Assembly (NCBI GenBank): GCA_037074765.1
Contig: JBAMDO010000076.1
Location: 182,490-246,489 of the forward strand
Length of the DNA stretch: 64,000 nucleotides
Direction of reading: 5' to 3'
Origin: Mansonella perstans
Lineage: Eukaryota > Nematoda > Chromadorea > Rhabditida > Onchocercidae
Below are positions 1 through 14,055 of the stretch, piece after piece (position 1 is the stretch's first letter; each line of letters opens with the position of its first letter). A program made the position numbers and the translations under genes. The notes beneath the pieces were generated by a model. That model searched no databases. It saw nothing but the letters and a program-made list of their open reading frames with translations, and was not told the origin of the DNA.

Positions 1-2036
1 TTTGCATAGTTAATTAGTAATTTTAATTGCATAAACAAGCTTACTCATCAAAAAACTTTTTCCCTGCAAGGCTTGAGCAATAAAATGCAGCTCAAACAAT
101 CAATTTCGAGGGAAATGAATATTTAAAAAGGTTTAGTTCTTTGCCGAGAAAGCAAGATAGTGAAATTCATTTTGAAATCTTACTTTTTTTTTAATGGAAT
201 CAGAAAAAAATGATATGAATATGCCACTTTCGATTTTCAAGAGATCATTCTATTTCCGCAAAAATTATATTACAGAAATAAAACGACGGATATGGACAAT
301 TTTATCAACTTCTTAAACTTTTTATGAGTAAAGAATGAAAAAACGAATTTAGAATTTTATTTTTTTCATTTTCTCAGCGTTCAATGCTATCAACTAAAAG
401 CATTCAACATTGCAAAATTAGATTTTAAAATTCAAAAATATCAAACTATTGATGCGAAAGAGAAAATAAATGCAGCAACGGCAAACTCTTATTTCAATTG
501 TGCTTGTTCAAAAGTTCGAAAAAAAAGCATTTTATTTTGACGAAAATGAAAATAAATTGTTTCAACCTATTTTCAGTATTTCAAGAAATTCGAAAAGTTA
601 ATTGTTTTTTAAATTAACTGATAAAATGTTAAAAGATGAAATAGAAAATAAGAACTGTTAAATCATTGATAATAATGGTAAAACTTTGGCAATGATTTCT
701 TTTGAATATAACTTCCATTAAAAAGCAACAGAATTCGTAATTGAAATAAGCTTGAAATTCAAAAATTCAACTAAAAATTTCAACGTATTAAAAAAAAAAG
801 CTTAACCAAATCATAATTAGTTAATAATTGTAACAATTTTTCAAGATCATTTCAGTACAGTCATTAATGGTACTGATTACAATTGCAGTATGTGACTCGT
901 GCAAATGGTTATGTTAGTCAATAATAGATGGCATTTGTTTGAAATGATAGAAAAGCCTTTTATTAATTTTTTCCTCTGCTTTAAAAAAAATTAGATCCAA
1001 ACTAATGAGTCACAAACAAAGTAAAAGAAAACACAATTGTTAGACAAATAAGATTTTAATTCGGAAGCTTTGGAATTTAGAAATTTTCTTCTCAAACTTT
1101 GTCTTTTTTCCTTTCAGATCATATATTAGATATTGCTTCTGGAATCAAAAAAAAATCCTTAGTATTCAAGCTTGTAGCCAACTAATTTTTTCAGGCCTTT
1201 TTTTAAAAAAAAAGAACAACCATAACTCTGAATTCAAATTTCCAATCGACGTAAGACTGGTTATAATATAATTTTATTCCAATTTAAAAAAGTTTTTTCA
1301 ATTAGCACAAGTTTTTTAGTCAACATCTTTGATTAGCATGTATTTTCAATAGCACAATATGTTTGTTCAATTATCACATTTATGCTTTTGATAATTTATA
1401 TCGATAATTTTATATCTGAACTGGGTAAATATATGGGAGAGAATGGCAAATATTCTGCTTCTTTAAATCTCACTACTTTCTTTATAAGTTCCTCAATCTG
1501 CGATTTTTAAATTAACGGCAATTATTTGATCATAATATTTGATTATTTATTTGATTACGATTATTTATTTAATTATGATTATAAAGTTTATAATTTGCTA
1601 ACAATTAGCCCATCCATGATTTTTTTTTTGAAGAAAATTATCATTGCGCAAATTTTTTTGTTATCAGTTTGACTTTCTCATACTTATCAATTTTTTGCTA
1701 ATTTTGCATTAGGTTCTCTTTCTTTTGTTTTTTGCATATTATTATTCATATAATTTTGTAAAGACCAAAGATTATTATTTTGATTGTTTAATAAATTTTC
1801 TATCGTATCGTATGTATTTTTCTTTATTAAGCTTCTGTTTTTTTGCACTATCAATATTTTCAATTTTAAAATTTATTAACGAATGATTTAATTAAGAATA
1901 GGAATTATTAGTCGGTAATCTTCTGCATATTTTAATTAGTAATTGCTAAATTTATTTTCATTCAATGAAAATTTCTAGATTATTAAATTTTAGCATTAGA
2001 TTTGAACAAAGTGGAAAGTGGAATTTTTAATTACAG
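1..2036. other. Gene-free AT-rich stretch
   Basis: No exon with convincing coding character and matched splice sites was seen on either strand. The stretch is AT-rich with many A/T runs. It may hold the intron that precedes the TSP1-like exon at 2037, because that exon starts in phase 1 and therefore needs an upstream donor. Confidence 0.5.
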
Positions 2037-2404
2037 ACTTCGAAAAATTGTCAAATTTTTGGCAAGAATGGAGTAAATGGACGAAATGTAAGAATGGTGA
2101 ACGCACACGATTTCGTTCATGTGTCGTATCACCAATCGATGACATTAGTGATCCGGTCAGCAGTGATAACATTTCAAGTGAGAATGTGACAATTGATAAA
2201 CCACAACAATCATCGTCGAGCATTTGTGATAAAACAAAGAACGAAACTGAACGACAATTTTGTTTTGCAACAAATAAGAATGGAAATAGTAAAGAACAAA
2301 AATTGCCTGATCCAAATCCATTTATGATTGAAGAAGAAATCAACGCGGCATATTTGAAACGACCAACTATTAATCGTGATCCAATTAAGGTGATCAGAAT
2401 TTGA
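2037..2404 (+). CDS. Partial gene: exon with TSP1-like core (5' part missing)
   Basis: The exon begins after an acceptor (ttaattacag) in phase 1 and is open for about 117 codons. It shows the tryptophan ladder of a thrombospondin type-1 repeat, FWQEWSKWTKC, then GERTRFRSC, a Ser/Asp-rich insert, and a second Cys pair (SICDK, RQFC). It can end at a donor after AAG (gtgatc, base 2389) or run on to a TGA at 2402-2404. TSP1 modules occur in secreted matrix and adhesion proteins. The phase-1 start matches the two TSP1 exons of the next gene (7287 and 12686), suggesting a tandem paralogue or an alternative 5' part of that gene. No start codon or signal peptide is visible upstream. The TSP1 call rests on motif reading; gene membership is inference. 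Confidence 0.6.
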
Positions 2405-4361
2405 CGGAAATGATTCAGAATTTTTTTTAGTTTTAAAATTCGATTTCTTAAGATAAAAATGTAAAACAAATGTGAAAGTGAAAAGTTTTCAGATTAATTT
2501 TTGTTTTACTTAATTACATTTTTACAATATTTTTGCCAATCACTTTTATCCTTTTATTTGCTGCTTTATTTTGTGAAATTTATCATTTCGATTTATCGTT
2601 TTGGCATATTAAATATCTAAAATATAGTAACTAAACTTGGCACATCCAGCAAATTATTTAATTAGCTGAGTAAAAAGAGAAAAGATTTTGTTTTTGATGG
2701 TTGTTGCTTTTAACACAGTAATTAGAAAAACTAGTTGCTATTGAGTATTTTGTAATTTTACATTGTAACCATTGCATATTGCAAAAATTGTTTGAAAAGG
2801 ATATCCAGTACATCATATATTCAGATATTTCAGTATACATTTTCAGTGATGATATTCAGTAATGTTTTAATCAATGAATCATGTATTAGTATTGATATAA
2901 AATAAATTTTGAATTAATGATTTATTGTTGTTTTACAGTCGTATAAATCATCAATAAGTCTTTAATTTAGACAAAGAAAATAAAAAAAACATTTGTTCAA
3001 AAAAAAAAAATAAAATTCAGTGAAAAGTGACATTTATTTGCTGCCATTGACGTGAAAAGTTCACGTTAAAGTTGACATTTGAAATTGATGTTTCGTTCTT
3101 TTAATACCAAACGGTTGTTAAAACAATTGCCTTTTTTAACTAAATAATTCAATTCAGTTTGTATTGTTGAATTTTTTTTTTCAATTGAAAAATAATTAAA
3201 TTTTTTTTTTTACAAATTTGTGGGATTTAAAAGAAATGTAAAAATTGTGAAATGTTTCGATACAAATTCTTTCAGCCATCAACAACTTTTAAATTTCTCT
3301 CTATTCATCAATTTCATACAATGCGAACGTTTGTATGAAATTTATCGGAATAAGAAAGAGATGGAAAGGAAAGCAAAAAAGAGAGAGAGAGAGATGCAGA
3401 CAGAGAGGGAGGAAAAGGAGGATAGAGAAAGAGAAGAGGAAAATGAAAAAAAATGAAATAATGAAAATCTTTAATAACTATTTTTTTCAAATTATTAGTC
3501 AATTAAGTTTATTGATAAATTTTGAAAAATTGTCATTGAAAATAACAATAGCTATGTATAAAGAAAAAAAATACAGAAAAGATAAGAAATAAAAGAATGA
3601 AAAGAATGAGGAATAAAAATGAAAAATGAATATTTGAAATGATAAAAAGAAAAAGTTAAAAGGAGAAAGAGAGAGAGCAAAAATGCGGAGTTAAGAGGAA
3701 GGCGGGGAATGATTGTGATAAAGATAGAACAGAATGAGCTCAATTACAATCCATTTTAGATGATTTTAATTCCCCCGAAAAATGTTAATCTTTCTACTTC
3801 GTATTAGTATCACAATTATTTTACTTTCAATCTTTTTTTCATCCTCATTTTTCATCTTCTCTCCTCTCTTACATCATCTATTTCTCGTTGTTTGCAATGA
3901 TATTTCGCAAATACAACAATTTTATGATAGGCTTTCTTTTGTCCCAATGATTTGTTGAACTGTGACCCAATTGTATTTTCAAAATTCTTGAAAATTTTAA
4001 TCCATCTATCTGAACCCCAGAAGCAAACCATTTTAACGATCGTTTCATTCATCCATATTTGTTTAACATCAAAAATTTCACATCATGATCATCATCATTA
4101 CTCTCATTATCATCATTATCATCAATAATATTATTATAATCAAAATTAATCTTTATAATCTTATCTTTATTTCAAACATGCTACGTCATCACTTTTTTGT
4201 TTCAGTATTTGTCGAATTTCGATAAGATTAAAATGGCTACTTCGTTTTTTTTTTTTTTATTTTTTTCATCTTTTAAATTGTAATCAGGCATTTTCTTCAT
4301 CCTGAACAATTGAGAAAGTATTCTGAACTTCGAACTTTACCGCTCTGGTGAATTACATCGA
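2405..4361. other. Intergenic or intronic stretch with GA and CAT simple repeats
   Basis: No supported exon was found. A purine-rich AG tract lies at about 3360-3450 and an imperfect CAT/ATT run at about 4083-4140. A possible acceptor (gtaatcag at about 4287) precedes the signal-peptide exon at 4362 and could be a leader acceptor. Confidence 0.45.
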
Positions 4362-7300
4362 ATGATATCGTTCCTGATCAAGCAATTATTGCTGCTTGCT
4401 ACTTTATCATTCGTTAAAGGTCAGTTTTGATAAGATATTTACAATTTTGAAATATTAAAGTGGAAATAGTTACAGTATGATTTTTGAGCCAAATGCAAAC
4501 TTCTTTTTTTGGCTTAATTATATCTAAAGTAATTAAAAGAAAAGAAACGAAAGTATTTGTGTATTAGAATTTTAATTATGCTAATATGAATAATTGGTTA
4601 AATTAACGAATATTTGTAAAATAAAATTGGCAATAAATTTCGAACATTTCTAAAAAAGATTTTATAATAAGTATATTGAAATTAATGAGTATATGCAAAT
4701 AATATTTGACTAACTTTGATCCAATCATATATTTGGTTTCAAAAAATTTCAATTTCAAAAGTTGCTGAAATAATTATATCAATTTGATTTAAATATTTTT
4801 GAAATTACAAGCAATATTTTTAATAGTTTCTATTACACACTGTTCATAGTATTACACTCACAATCAAGTCCAAATTTTATTTTAAAATTTTATTCATTTA
4901 AAATTTCCAGCATTTACAGTCACCAATTCTTTTTTCGGTTGAAATCATTTAAGTTACGCCCCAATAAACAATTTTTTTTAATTTCAAACAATTTTTCAAA
5001 GTAGCACCAAGAGAAATTTTTATTTACTTTTTTCTTTGAAAAAATGAGATATTGCTTTGAAGATGCCGTCAGTAATAATGCACAGAGGATAATGAAAATA
5101 GAAATTTAAATAAAAATGGGATGCAATATCTAAATTTCACATCAGTCCAGATGTTCCTTTTTTACATCAATACTTTCAAGTTTGAAATGGATGATAAGTA
5201 TTCTTATAATAAAAAACTTTTTCTCACTTTCTTTCATTTTATTTCAAAATTCAACTCATATTTTCATTGTACCATTTTAATATCAATTGCTCAGCTAACT
5301 AGGTGCATTTTTCCTTCTGTTTTTTTCAGACAAATAGAACTTTTTTAGGTGACAAAATTTTTGTAGTTCTGTTACTTTATTAATTATGCAATTTTATTAG
5401 TTAATTTATTAATCATTCGTTAATTCACCAAGTAGTGTTAATTTACTAATTACACTGCTTTCTTTTTTTCTTGAAAAAAAAATTTCAGTATTTGGCAATG
5501 CAGTTACGGAACAATCAATTAATTACCGTACCGGGAAATTAAATCAGTTTGCCGGATTTGTTACGCCACGGCAGGAACCACCAATTAATGGTCCATTTAG
5601 TGAGTGTTCGAATTAAATTTGTGAACGAAATATAACTTTCCTTTTATGTATCTCAAAAATAAAAAATGGACAAACATTTTAAAATGCTTCAAAATTCAAA
5701 ATTTTACGTTTAGAACACTTAATGAAATATACGTGTATCATTTACTCAGTAGACGACGTTTCTTTTGCTACAAACGTCATTCCTATCATTCCTGAAAATG
5801 TCATTCAATGTCATTCCCGTAAATCTTATTCTAAATAAAAATGGGAACTTCTTAGTTTACAAAAATTACTTTCAAATTTGGCATAATTACAAGGCGCAAG
5901 TCGTTTTTTAATCAATAAATAATGTATTAATTAAATTAACATGAAATAAGAAGACGTAATATCATTTTAGTATTTGTATATTTTAATAATGAAATTGTTA
6001 TAAAAGCCAAGGGCTAATTTGTAAAATTAATTATATTTCCATCTTTAATTATGGCCAAACTAGGTTCAAACAAGAGTTTAATTAAAATGAATTTGTTAAA
6101 CAAATTTAAAATTTCCCAGTGGTTGCAAACTTCAAAAGCATATATTTGATGGAATTGTGCGAGCAGGATTCTTTACACTCATCAACAATGTTTTTGCCAT
6201 CCATTTCCGAAATAGAAACTCATTTAACTTAAACTTTTTATTTAATTGAACTTTTTATAAACTTAAAAAATAGTTAAATATCCTCAAATATTCCAATAAA
6301 AATTCATCGATATTTGTTCAAAATCTTTCTCACTCAATTTTTTGAATAAAATTTCAAGAATTTTTCGAGTAAACTTAAATATTTTTTGTGAATAATTTAT
6401 GAGATATAAATAAATTTTAATTCTGTTCACTTTTATTTGACAGGAACGTAAATCTATCAAGGATACACACATACACACACACGCACATACATACATATAT
6501 GGATAACAGGTTCACATACAACAAGTACACGTAAGCACGCATTACGTGCAAGTATTCACACGTAAACATTCACATATATCACACATACAGGTACGTCCAC
6601 ATACGCTCAACATTCATACAAATACACATGTGTACAAAATGGTACATCCACGTAAACAGACATCCATACACACATTACATACAAACAGGTACACACGTGG
6701 TACACATTTTACACATACAGGTGCGTACATACATGCACCATGCACACATATGCATACATATATAGGCATACACATAAACGAAAATACATTAAGCTCATCT
6801 AAATATTATTGACTGAAGTGACAGATGGATGACTTGACCTGTTTTTTCTTATTTTTAGCCACAGATTGTTTGCATTAGAAGAGATTCGCGCAAGCATTTG
6901 AAGTAACGATTGGTTAATTAATTAATCAATTAAATATCTCATAAGAAAAATGACAATCAGAGATTGAAGACTGATTTAATAAATCAATCCGAAATTTGCT
7001 TTTTTTCAATTATATTATATGGCAAATAAATTTTCATGATTTTCATGATATATTTGAAGATAAATTTGTATTATACAAATTTTAAGTTTGAAAAAAATTG
7101 AAAATTCATTTTATACAGAATACGATAGAAAGGAAAAAACATCAAAGTTTAACTTTTAGAAATCGAAATTTAAATTTATTTTTAAATTTCAAATTTAAAA
7201 TAACAGTGCTTTCCTGTTTTGCTATTTGTTTTCATTTAATAAAAAAAAAAGTTCGAAGACGAACTTAAAAAATGTAAGTTTTGTAGTTTATGGTTCGATA

Positions 7301-10300
7301 TGGGCATCATGGTCAGCATGGTCATTTTGTGTGAACAAAGTACGTGTACGTGTACGAGCATGCAATACAGTTCGAGGATTCTCGTGTCCTGGTAAAAAAC
7401 AGGTAATCTCTACGTTTTTAGTCTGTGCAAATGTGTCTTTTTTCTCAAATTTTTTTTATATTCTTTAAAAAAAAAAAGAAAAATTCTATCTTAACTAAAG
7501 TTTTACTGAAATGAAATTTGTAAAAAAAACTTGCAAAATTAATTGGTTTTAAGGAATTTATGGAATGTGACTTAGATTACACGGAACCGTCGGCAGTCCG
7601 TCACTCCGATTATGAAGCTGTGGATCCGTGGGAAGAAGATCGACGAGAAGCTATGAAGCAACTTTATTCAAGCAAATATTTGTCGGATGAATCAGAGAGA
7701 GCCAAGAATTCCAGGGGAGACAAAAAAGAATCTGATCCACGTGGAAGGGAAGTACGACGACGTGAACGAAGTTCCAATCATTCTTTCTTTTCATCTTTTA
7801 ATTTGTGCAGATGAAATAAGTCCAGGAATTCAGGAATTATTTTTAGAAGAAAGCACTTGTAACACTTAATCTATAAAAAAGCACTGAGAACAAAATAACT
7901 ATTTCGATGATTAATGATAAATCAATCATTTTGCACAAATGGAATGTAATTTGGAAATTTAAATCTATCAGAAATAGTAAATTTAAAGTAAAAGAAGAAA
8001 AAACTTTGTTTTTGATAACAAAAGATAGAAGACAGACAAAAAGAAGAGCAATGTAAAGTAAATAATTTGAAAAAGTTTTGTTCAGGAATTCAGTAATTTA
8101 GATAAAAATAAAATCAAGAATAATGACAGTAACAACTTTGACAATATTTTAGTACGGGTTCTGACAAAAAATGCTAATTCTGACCATTTGGCGACACATC
8201 ATGAAATACCAATTGGTGGACAAAGGAGTTAGTTGACATTTTCTGAATTTTCTGATTTTCTTTGAAATATCATTTATGCTAGTAACTGCCAATGAATGAA
8301 GCAAATTGATTAATCGCTTTATAGTGGAAATTCATTAATTACTGTGCAGTAATTTGAATTACAGAATTCGAATTTGGGGGCAGTAGTAACGAATTAATTT
8401 GTTAATTTTCCTGTGTTTATTATTTTATTAATTTTTAGCTTTAATTTTACTAAAAATAAAATTTCTTTCTCAAAAAAACTTTTAGATATTTTGATCGAGA
8501 ATTTTATACATTCACAAATATCCGGATTTTTGATGTAGATACTAATAATAACAATAATGGTAATAATAACACCGACAGAATACCAATTTAATAGGATACA
8601 GAAACAGTGAAAGTAAGTGCAAGAATTTAAATTTTTCCGCAAATTTTAGCTTCAAAATTGGGTGCTCAAGATTCCAGTGTGGAAAACACTGCTATATTAT
8701 CATTGGCTGATAAGAAATCAGAGTCAAATTATCAGCAACAACAAATTTCGGCATCTGTGGATCAGGTACCGATACAATCGATGAAACAATCATCGATGAA
8801 ATCAGAATCATCACTGAAACCAGTTCATCGGGCATCTGCAGTTCCTCAAGCATCAAATTCACAAAAACCTGGGCAAAGCGAGCGATCGTCGCTTTATACA
8901 CCAACCGAACGAATTTTAATTGATGAAACCGATTTTCAGGTTATTTCATCGGAAGAGCAAGAAATGGTTTCAACTACACCCGCAAAAGTTTTAGTATGGA
9001 TGCCACCTGGTATCACTACTTGGATTTCACGGGAATCTTTTAACGACAACACTGAATTTCATGCCATTAATGCAACTCCCATTGTTGAAATGTTGAATTC
9101 CACTGCGTCTGAGATCTTTTTATCACAGGCTAATAAAACATCAACAGTATTATCATCGTCGTCACTGTCACTGCCTTTACCTACAACAACAACAACAACA
9201 ATGACAAATGCAATGAAAATGCCAGGAGAAAAAGCAGAACCTCCATCTAATCAGCCTTCCAAATTCGCACCATTAGCCAAACCATTAGCTCCAATGAAAG
9301 CTTCTGAAGCAATAATAAGAAGTACTGCATTCCCTGATGACAATTCACCAACAGTACTTTCAAAACCGGAAACGATGGAAAAAAAATTGGAAAACTTGGA
9401 CATCCATTCAAATCCAGTAGATGTTAAGCCGAAAAATCACAAACAAAGATACGGAATATCATTAAAGAAATCCAGCACATTTCTGTAAGTTTTGAATTAA
9501 TAATTTCATTTCAAATTTCTACCAATAAAATAATACTTTTTTTTTTTGTTTCCAACTAATCAAATGAAATAATTACTGATTAAATATCCATTGATTTTGT
9601 TTATTTGTTTGTTATTATTGATTTTTGTTAAATGAAAAAATTATCTGATTTACAAAAAGTAAAAAAATCAATAATTCATCGAAGAAAACATCAAATAGAG
9701 AAGAAGATCAACAAGCAATAACAAATTCGTTTGATATTCTGACCGAACCTATTAATATCGATGGTATAAGGAAAGATGTACCACGAAAAGCACCAGGAAT
9801 ATTTGCTTCTGCATCAAAAACATTCATCGTTGATCAATCAGGCAAAAAGTTGCGTGATGACGAAGTTGATTTTCGTCAGGTAAACAATCCCTCCTTGATT
9901 TCACTATCTTTATTATAATTATTAATATTCTTGTCATTTTTTGCTTGAAAAGTTTTTTTGCTTATTGTTTTAAATAAATAAATTTTAAATCATTATTATT
10001 AAAGTTTTTTTTCACTTATCGTAATTAAATTTTGAATTATTGAATGAAATTATTGTATGATTCGAACTTCGTAATATTTATCAAAAAACGTTATGACAAA
10101 ATAAAACAACAAAATAGGTAACTCAATTATTGTTGTTAATTATTTCGAGTATTTAAATTGGACATGAGTTATATTTGTTATATAAAACTTGAATTTTAGC
10201 AATTAAAATTGTATTTTGAGGAAAATTTTAACAATAATAAAACAAGCATTGTATTAAAAGATGTTATCATGATATCGAATTCTGAATAACCAAACGAGTC

Positions 10301-12957
10301 ATTGCAATATCGAATTCTATTAGGTGTGCATGTAACTAGAAGAAGTCATTGCGACATCGAATTCTATATCGAGTTCTACATATCGAATTCTAGATAAGTG
10401 CATGTGTAATTAGAAAAAGTCCTTACGTATTATAATAAGCGTATGTATAAGTATAATAAACCATTATGATATAGAATTCTGATTAAGTGAATATGTAATT
10501 GAAAGAAATTATTACGATATTGAATTTCCATTAAGTAAATGAGGCTCACTTATTAGCTAAATTAATGTCGGTATTTGTTTAAAGTATTATTATTAAAAAT
10601 TTTAGTAAAAGAATTTGCAAAAAATAGCATGGGGAAAAATCGAAATGAAATATGATTTCATATTTGGTATTAGGAAAGTGACAGAACTGATGCCGAAAGA
10701 ATGCTGGATTCATTATTGACAGCAACGTCCTATCCTGACGATATTATTGATCAAGCGGAGAAGAAATCATTATCGCATATGGTAGTTAATTATTTAATTA
10801 GTCAAGTAATTTTCAAGTATTAAAACATTTGTAAGCTTATCAAATCTTTAACAAAAAGATCAATTTACATCGATTAGAATAAATTGATATTCCCTAATTC
10901 TAATTAATCTTTAATTAATTATGTGGATTAGGAATTGATTACGATTAGATATTGCAAGGATTTCAATTTCAATTTTGATAATATTCATCCTTGATCATTC
11001 CTATCATCAAATATATCAAAGTTCTGTTTCAGTTTAATCAATAAGCTAAAAACGATGTTGAGATGATATTTCATTTAATATAATTTAATTTAATTTTATT
11101 TGTGGAATACATTTTGCTATTTATAACTGACAGGTAGCCCAGTCTTAATAGTGAAATTAAGTGAAATTCAAATTTTTTAATATTACTTCTATTATCAAAA
11201 TTTCCCAGCAATTTCGAATTTGAATCATAAAGAAGTCATCGATATTTTTTTTCAATGTTGTGAATGCATAATGAAGTATTAATTAATTATTATTGTATTT
11301 CTGCCATAATTATCGTTATTACACTGATAATATCCAATATCATTCACTTACTGTAACATTAAATGCCCTAATATTTTGATTGTAGCTTGGTAAAAAATTT
11401 GTCCTCAATTTAAAATTCCGAATTTTAAATTCAGTGAAATTTAAACTGCTGTTGTAAGACTGTTGCTTAGCACTAATAATCTTGGCTTTAAATTTTAGGC
11501 TATTTTTTCGCCTTTCGCTTTCTATTTCTTTTTTATTTTACAGAATTCATATTTTAAGAAACGGAAGGAAGGTGCAATGAAATTGAAGAGAAAAATAGGA
11601 AGGCCAGAAAAACCTATAAAAACAATAAAGGTAATATGAAGTCGAATTAAATCGAAATTAAGATTTTGCGTAATTTAATGGATCAAATTTTTCAAAATTA
11701 CTTCATAATGCAGGAAATGTTGAAAAAAAATAGTATTTTAAACTTCGATAATTTAAAAATGAAATTTTCGTATAAAAAGTAACGAAAAAAATTAAGAAAT
11801 TATATTATAGGAAGCAATTAAAACAAACAATGAAATTGAGGCATATCAGAAAGCGATGAATTTAAATTTAGTACCCAGAGGACCATCAACAATGAAATCT
11901 TTTTCGACAACAGCGCCAACAGTTATCGATCAATCACGGATATTTTTAGTTGCAATGAATGAAAATGCTTGTTAGTTTTAAACACAATTTTAATTTGAAA
12001 TTATTGGTTTTTTCGTCTGACATTTAAAAATCTTTTGTGTATGAAACGAGGAGATTCATCATGACCCGATAATCACAATATTATTTCCAGTGATTACTTT
12101 TGGAAATTTCAAATGTTCCCGAAGGAATAAATTGGAGTTTAAATGAAGTGGAATAAAGTGGAAAGCACTTTATTTTGCTGAACAATTTTAACATCTTGTT
12201 GAATGAAGCCATAAGATGAATAAACTGTGTGTGGTCACCAACATATAATCGAAAACAAAATTGTCAACAAATAGATTAATTTAAATTTTAAACAGACATT
12301 AAACTAATTTTCCCTTCTTTTCTAATTTTTGCTTCAAAATTTTCTCACGCTTCAATCACATTATTCGAATATTTTTTTCATTTTATACGAATGAGGTGTT
12401 GATAACGTGAAATTTGTTGACATTACAAATCAAATGAAATATTTTTTTCATTTTGATACGAATGTGGTGTTAATAACGTGAAAAAAAGTATCACACAGCA
12501 TGATCATAAAATATCATAAATGATTACAAAATTAGTTAATTAGGATATAAAAAAGAAATTTTAATTCCTGTGCTTAAAATGAACTGTTTTTTTTGCTCCT
12601 ATTGGAAAAATGAATTTTTATTTTAGTTTTTAATTACAAATCAAATAATTAGCATTTTGCTTTTTATGATTAACACTTTTTTCAGCATCCGATTGGTCAG
12701 AATGGAGTAATTGGCAACGATGTTTTTGTGGAAAGCAAATTCGAACACGTATTTGCCATTATGAAACGTCATTTTTGGTGAAAGGATGTAAAGGTAAAAG
12801 TTACGAATCACGTCCATGTAATGAACTTGACCATTGTCCAACGACAACAACTTTATTGCCGAAGACAACAACACCAATTTCAACAAGCGAAAAATCAAAA
12901 TTGCAAAATTCACCGTTCCATCAGCCACTTTCCATTGCTACTGTACAAAAATCATAA
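4362..12957 (+). CDS. Predicted secreted protein with two TSP1 modules (11 exons)
   Basis: Exons read by eye, all junctions in phase: 4362-4419, 5489-5599, 7287-7402, 7554-7761, 8153-8227, 8650-9484, 9660-9879, 10674-10781, 11544-11630, 11811-11970, 12686-12957. They give about 749 residues. The start is chosen because MISFLIKQLLLLATLSFVKG is a good signal peptide. TSP1 module 1 (about residues 58-100) has WASWSAWSFC and ends in CPGKK plus EFMEC across an intron. Module 2 (about 661-706) has DWSEWSNWQRC and six cysteines. The middle (about 190-545) is Ser/Thr/Pro/Gln-rich with a run of Thr codons, and residues 578-606 are strongly basic. The tail is Thr/Pro-rich. Matrix or adhesion role is known for the domain family; the specific function is not recognised. 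The exon 4 donor is uncertain (7740 or 7761; both keep frame). Confidence 0.75.
6463..6775. repeat. CA/ACAT-rich simple repeat, about 310 bp
   Basis: Degenerate acacacatac, acatacat and cacgta units occur in the second intron of the TSP1 gene. The plus-strand frame reads THTHT-like low complexity. Confidence 0.85.
10263..10545. repeat. Degenerate minisatellite, unit about 47 bp
   Basis: About six diverged copies share the core cattgcgatatcgaattct followed by a gtgcatgtaattagaag-like segment, with copies near 10266, 10302, 10349, 10460 and 10508. It lies inside the intron between the 9660-9879 and 10674-10781 exons of the TSP1 gene. Confidence 0.75.
12369..12481. repeat. Direct repeat pair of about 43 bp
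   Basis: Two near-identical copies at 12369-12411 and 12438-12481 share a tttttttcatttt core, then tacgaatg.ggtgtt.ataacgtga. They lie in the last intron of the TSP1 gene. Confidence 0.7.
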
Positions 12958-14055
12958 TTGATAAAACGAACAAATATTTTACAACTGATAAGACAAGTAA
13001 TAATAATAATATCGGCCAAGTCATTTGATGAAAATAACAAAATGCAATGATATCATTTTGAGAACACTAAATTATGATGAATATCTTAAGTTTAAAGCTA
13101 TCACGATATTGCGTTAATCGTATAGTTTAAACTTGTCAGCATGTTAGGATAAACATAATAAATAAGCTATTTTGAAATTATCGGAATTATCATACTCTGC
13201 TTTTCATCACATGACAATAGTTACGGGAAATTTACTTATGTTTGCCCATCATTTTATGATGAAATATTAGCATAGAATTTTTTTGCTGTCATCCACATTT
13301 CTGTGAATGAATGTAGAAGCTTTTACCTGTATAAATTAAAGTATAAAATTGAAGTGATAAAACTGTTACTACAGCAAATAATCGTCGAAGTTAATATTGA
13401 AAGTTGATTATTTGAGTGATTAGCTATTTGGACGACATAAATACGTAGCCTGTTCTTGAAAGCTGCATTTATAATGACCATTAAATGATCTTTAGATGTA
13501 AATTTTTGATAACTTTAAAATAAAATATTACATTGAAAATTTAAATCCATTTCAGATTAGAATTTAAAACAAATAAGCAAAAAAAAACTTTACCATTTCG
13601 TGTGAGAAATAATATCAAATCATTTCTTGTTTATTGAGCGAAATAGATGCAATTATTTCTTTCCGCGATTCCTCTTTTTTGTTTTTTTATGAAGTTTGAT
13701 TTTTTTCCATTGCAAACAAATGTGTATACATATTAAAATCAAAGTAATAAAACTGATTAAATTGAAAGAATTCTTACAATAAAAAAAATAATCAATTAAT
13801 CCATCTTCTATAACAATTAATTAATCTAGATTTTGCAGCGTGGATTAATCAGTTAATCCAACTTTTCTAACAGTTAATTAATCTATATTTTACATCGCGA
13901 GTTTGTCAATCAATTAATGTTTCGCACAACATTAATTACTTATTAATTGATTGATATGTGTACCGCTAATTGTTTTTATAACTCCACAGTAGTAGCACAT
14001 ATTTTATATTCGGGGTTTCAACAAATTTGACAAATATTTACAAAAATTTTTCTAA
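12958..14055. other. Intergenic stretch between convergent genes
   Basis: This is the space between the stop of the plus-strand TSP1 gene and the stop of the minus-strand gene ending at 14056. No exon was seen. It contains a tandem duplication at about 13796-13900. Confidence 0.5.
13796..13900. repeat. Tandem duplication, period about 57 bp
   Basis: Two copies (about 13796-13843 and 13852-13900) share ttaatcca.cttyt.taaca followed by ttaattaatctaga/tatttt and a c.gcg block. Divergence is modest. Confidence 0.65.

Noticed and set aside
6546..6812. Plus-strand His/Thr-rich frame
   Set aside because: Translated CA/ACAT simple repeat inside an intron.
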